Assembly: GCA_023416895.1 (NCBI GenBank)
Contig: JAEZGQ010000125.1
Coordinates: 1 to 6,523 of the forward strand
Direction of reading: 5' to 3'
Source: Bacillota bacterium
GTDB taxonomy: Bacteria; Bacillota; Clostridia; Christensenellales; CAG-138
DNA: 6,523 bases
The stretch's first letter is position 1. The number at the start of each line of letters is the position of its first letter. The position numbers and the translations under genes are program-made. The notes beneath the pieces were generated by a model. That model searched no databases and was not told where the DNA came from. It worked only from the letters and a program-made list of their open reading frames with translations. Shown here piece by piece: positions 6,419-6,523 of the stretch.

Positions 6419-6523
6419 AAACTACACCTCGCTTAAAAAGTAAGTATTCCCAAAATGCGCCAACATATTGTAAGCGGGGGATGCTTTGTTAAAAAACGGG
6501 AAAGCGCATTAAAAACAAGCAAA

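Noticed and set aside
6467..6495. Possible promoter for the ger operon on the minus strand: TTTTTA, 17 bases, TACAAT.
   Set aside because: The -10 is fair but the -35 is poor. GerA-family operons are normally read by the forespore sigma factor G, and I found no good GHATR plus CATNHTA pair at the right spacing; the best CAT-type -10 is CATTTTG (6456-6450), with no matching -35. The promoter may lie there or beyond the window.

Overview
The window reads as an ordinary chromosomal segment of an endospore-forming Firmicute, most likely of the class Clostridia. The reasons are a DnaD-type tail followed directly by a DnaC/DnaI-type helicase loader (the Firmicutes replication arrangement), strong AGGAGG-type ribosome binding sites, use of GTG and TTG starts, and a complete GerA-family spore germinant-receptor operon. 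I see no insertion sequence, phage structural gene, tRNA, rRNA or CRISPR array.

Left part, plus strand (1-1107): the last 32 codons of a probable DnaD-domain replication protein (ends at 99) run into a 313-residue DnaC/DnaI-like AAA+ helicase loader (104-1045), whose ribosome binding site lies in the last codons of the upstream gene. A hairpin at 1081-1107 probably ends this unit.

Middle, plus strand (1108-2709): an intergenic stretch with several inverted repeats and a candidate vegetative promoter (1196-1224) leads into a two-gene unit. The first gene is a two-part GNAT-type N-acetyltransferase starting at a TTG (1284-2066). The second, 25 bases later, is a small HExxH metallopeptidase-like protein (2092-2547). 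Their joint role is unknown. A strong, nearly perfect hairpin (2680-2709) lies between them and the convergent operon.

Right part, minus strand (6418 down to 2768): three tightly packed genes encode the three classical subunits of a germinant receptor in the order B-C-A: a GerAB-like ten-helix permease (6418-5324), a GerAC-like lipoprotein (5343-4216, overlapping gerAB by 20 bases) and a GerAA-like membrane protein (4210-2768, 5 bases after gerAC). By family knowledge these assemble in the spore inner membrane, where they sense small-molecule germinants and trigger germination. The order B-C-A differs from the A-B-C order of the Bacillus operons.

I did not find a convincing new biological system. 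The points most worth a second look are the order of the ger operon, the two Cys-Gly-Cys tripeptides in the GerAC subunit (one inside the lipobox), the uncharacterised GNAT/HExxH pair, and the alternative pairings possible in the 1081-1212 intergenic region.
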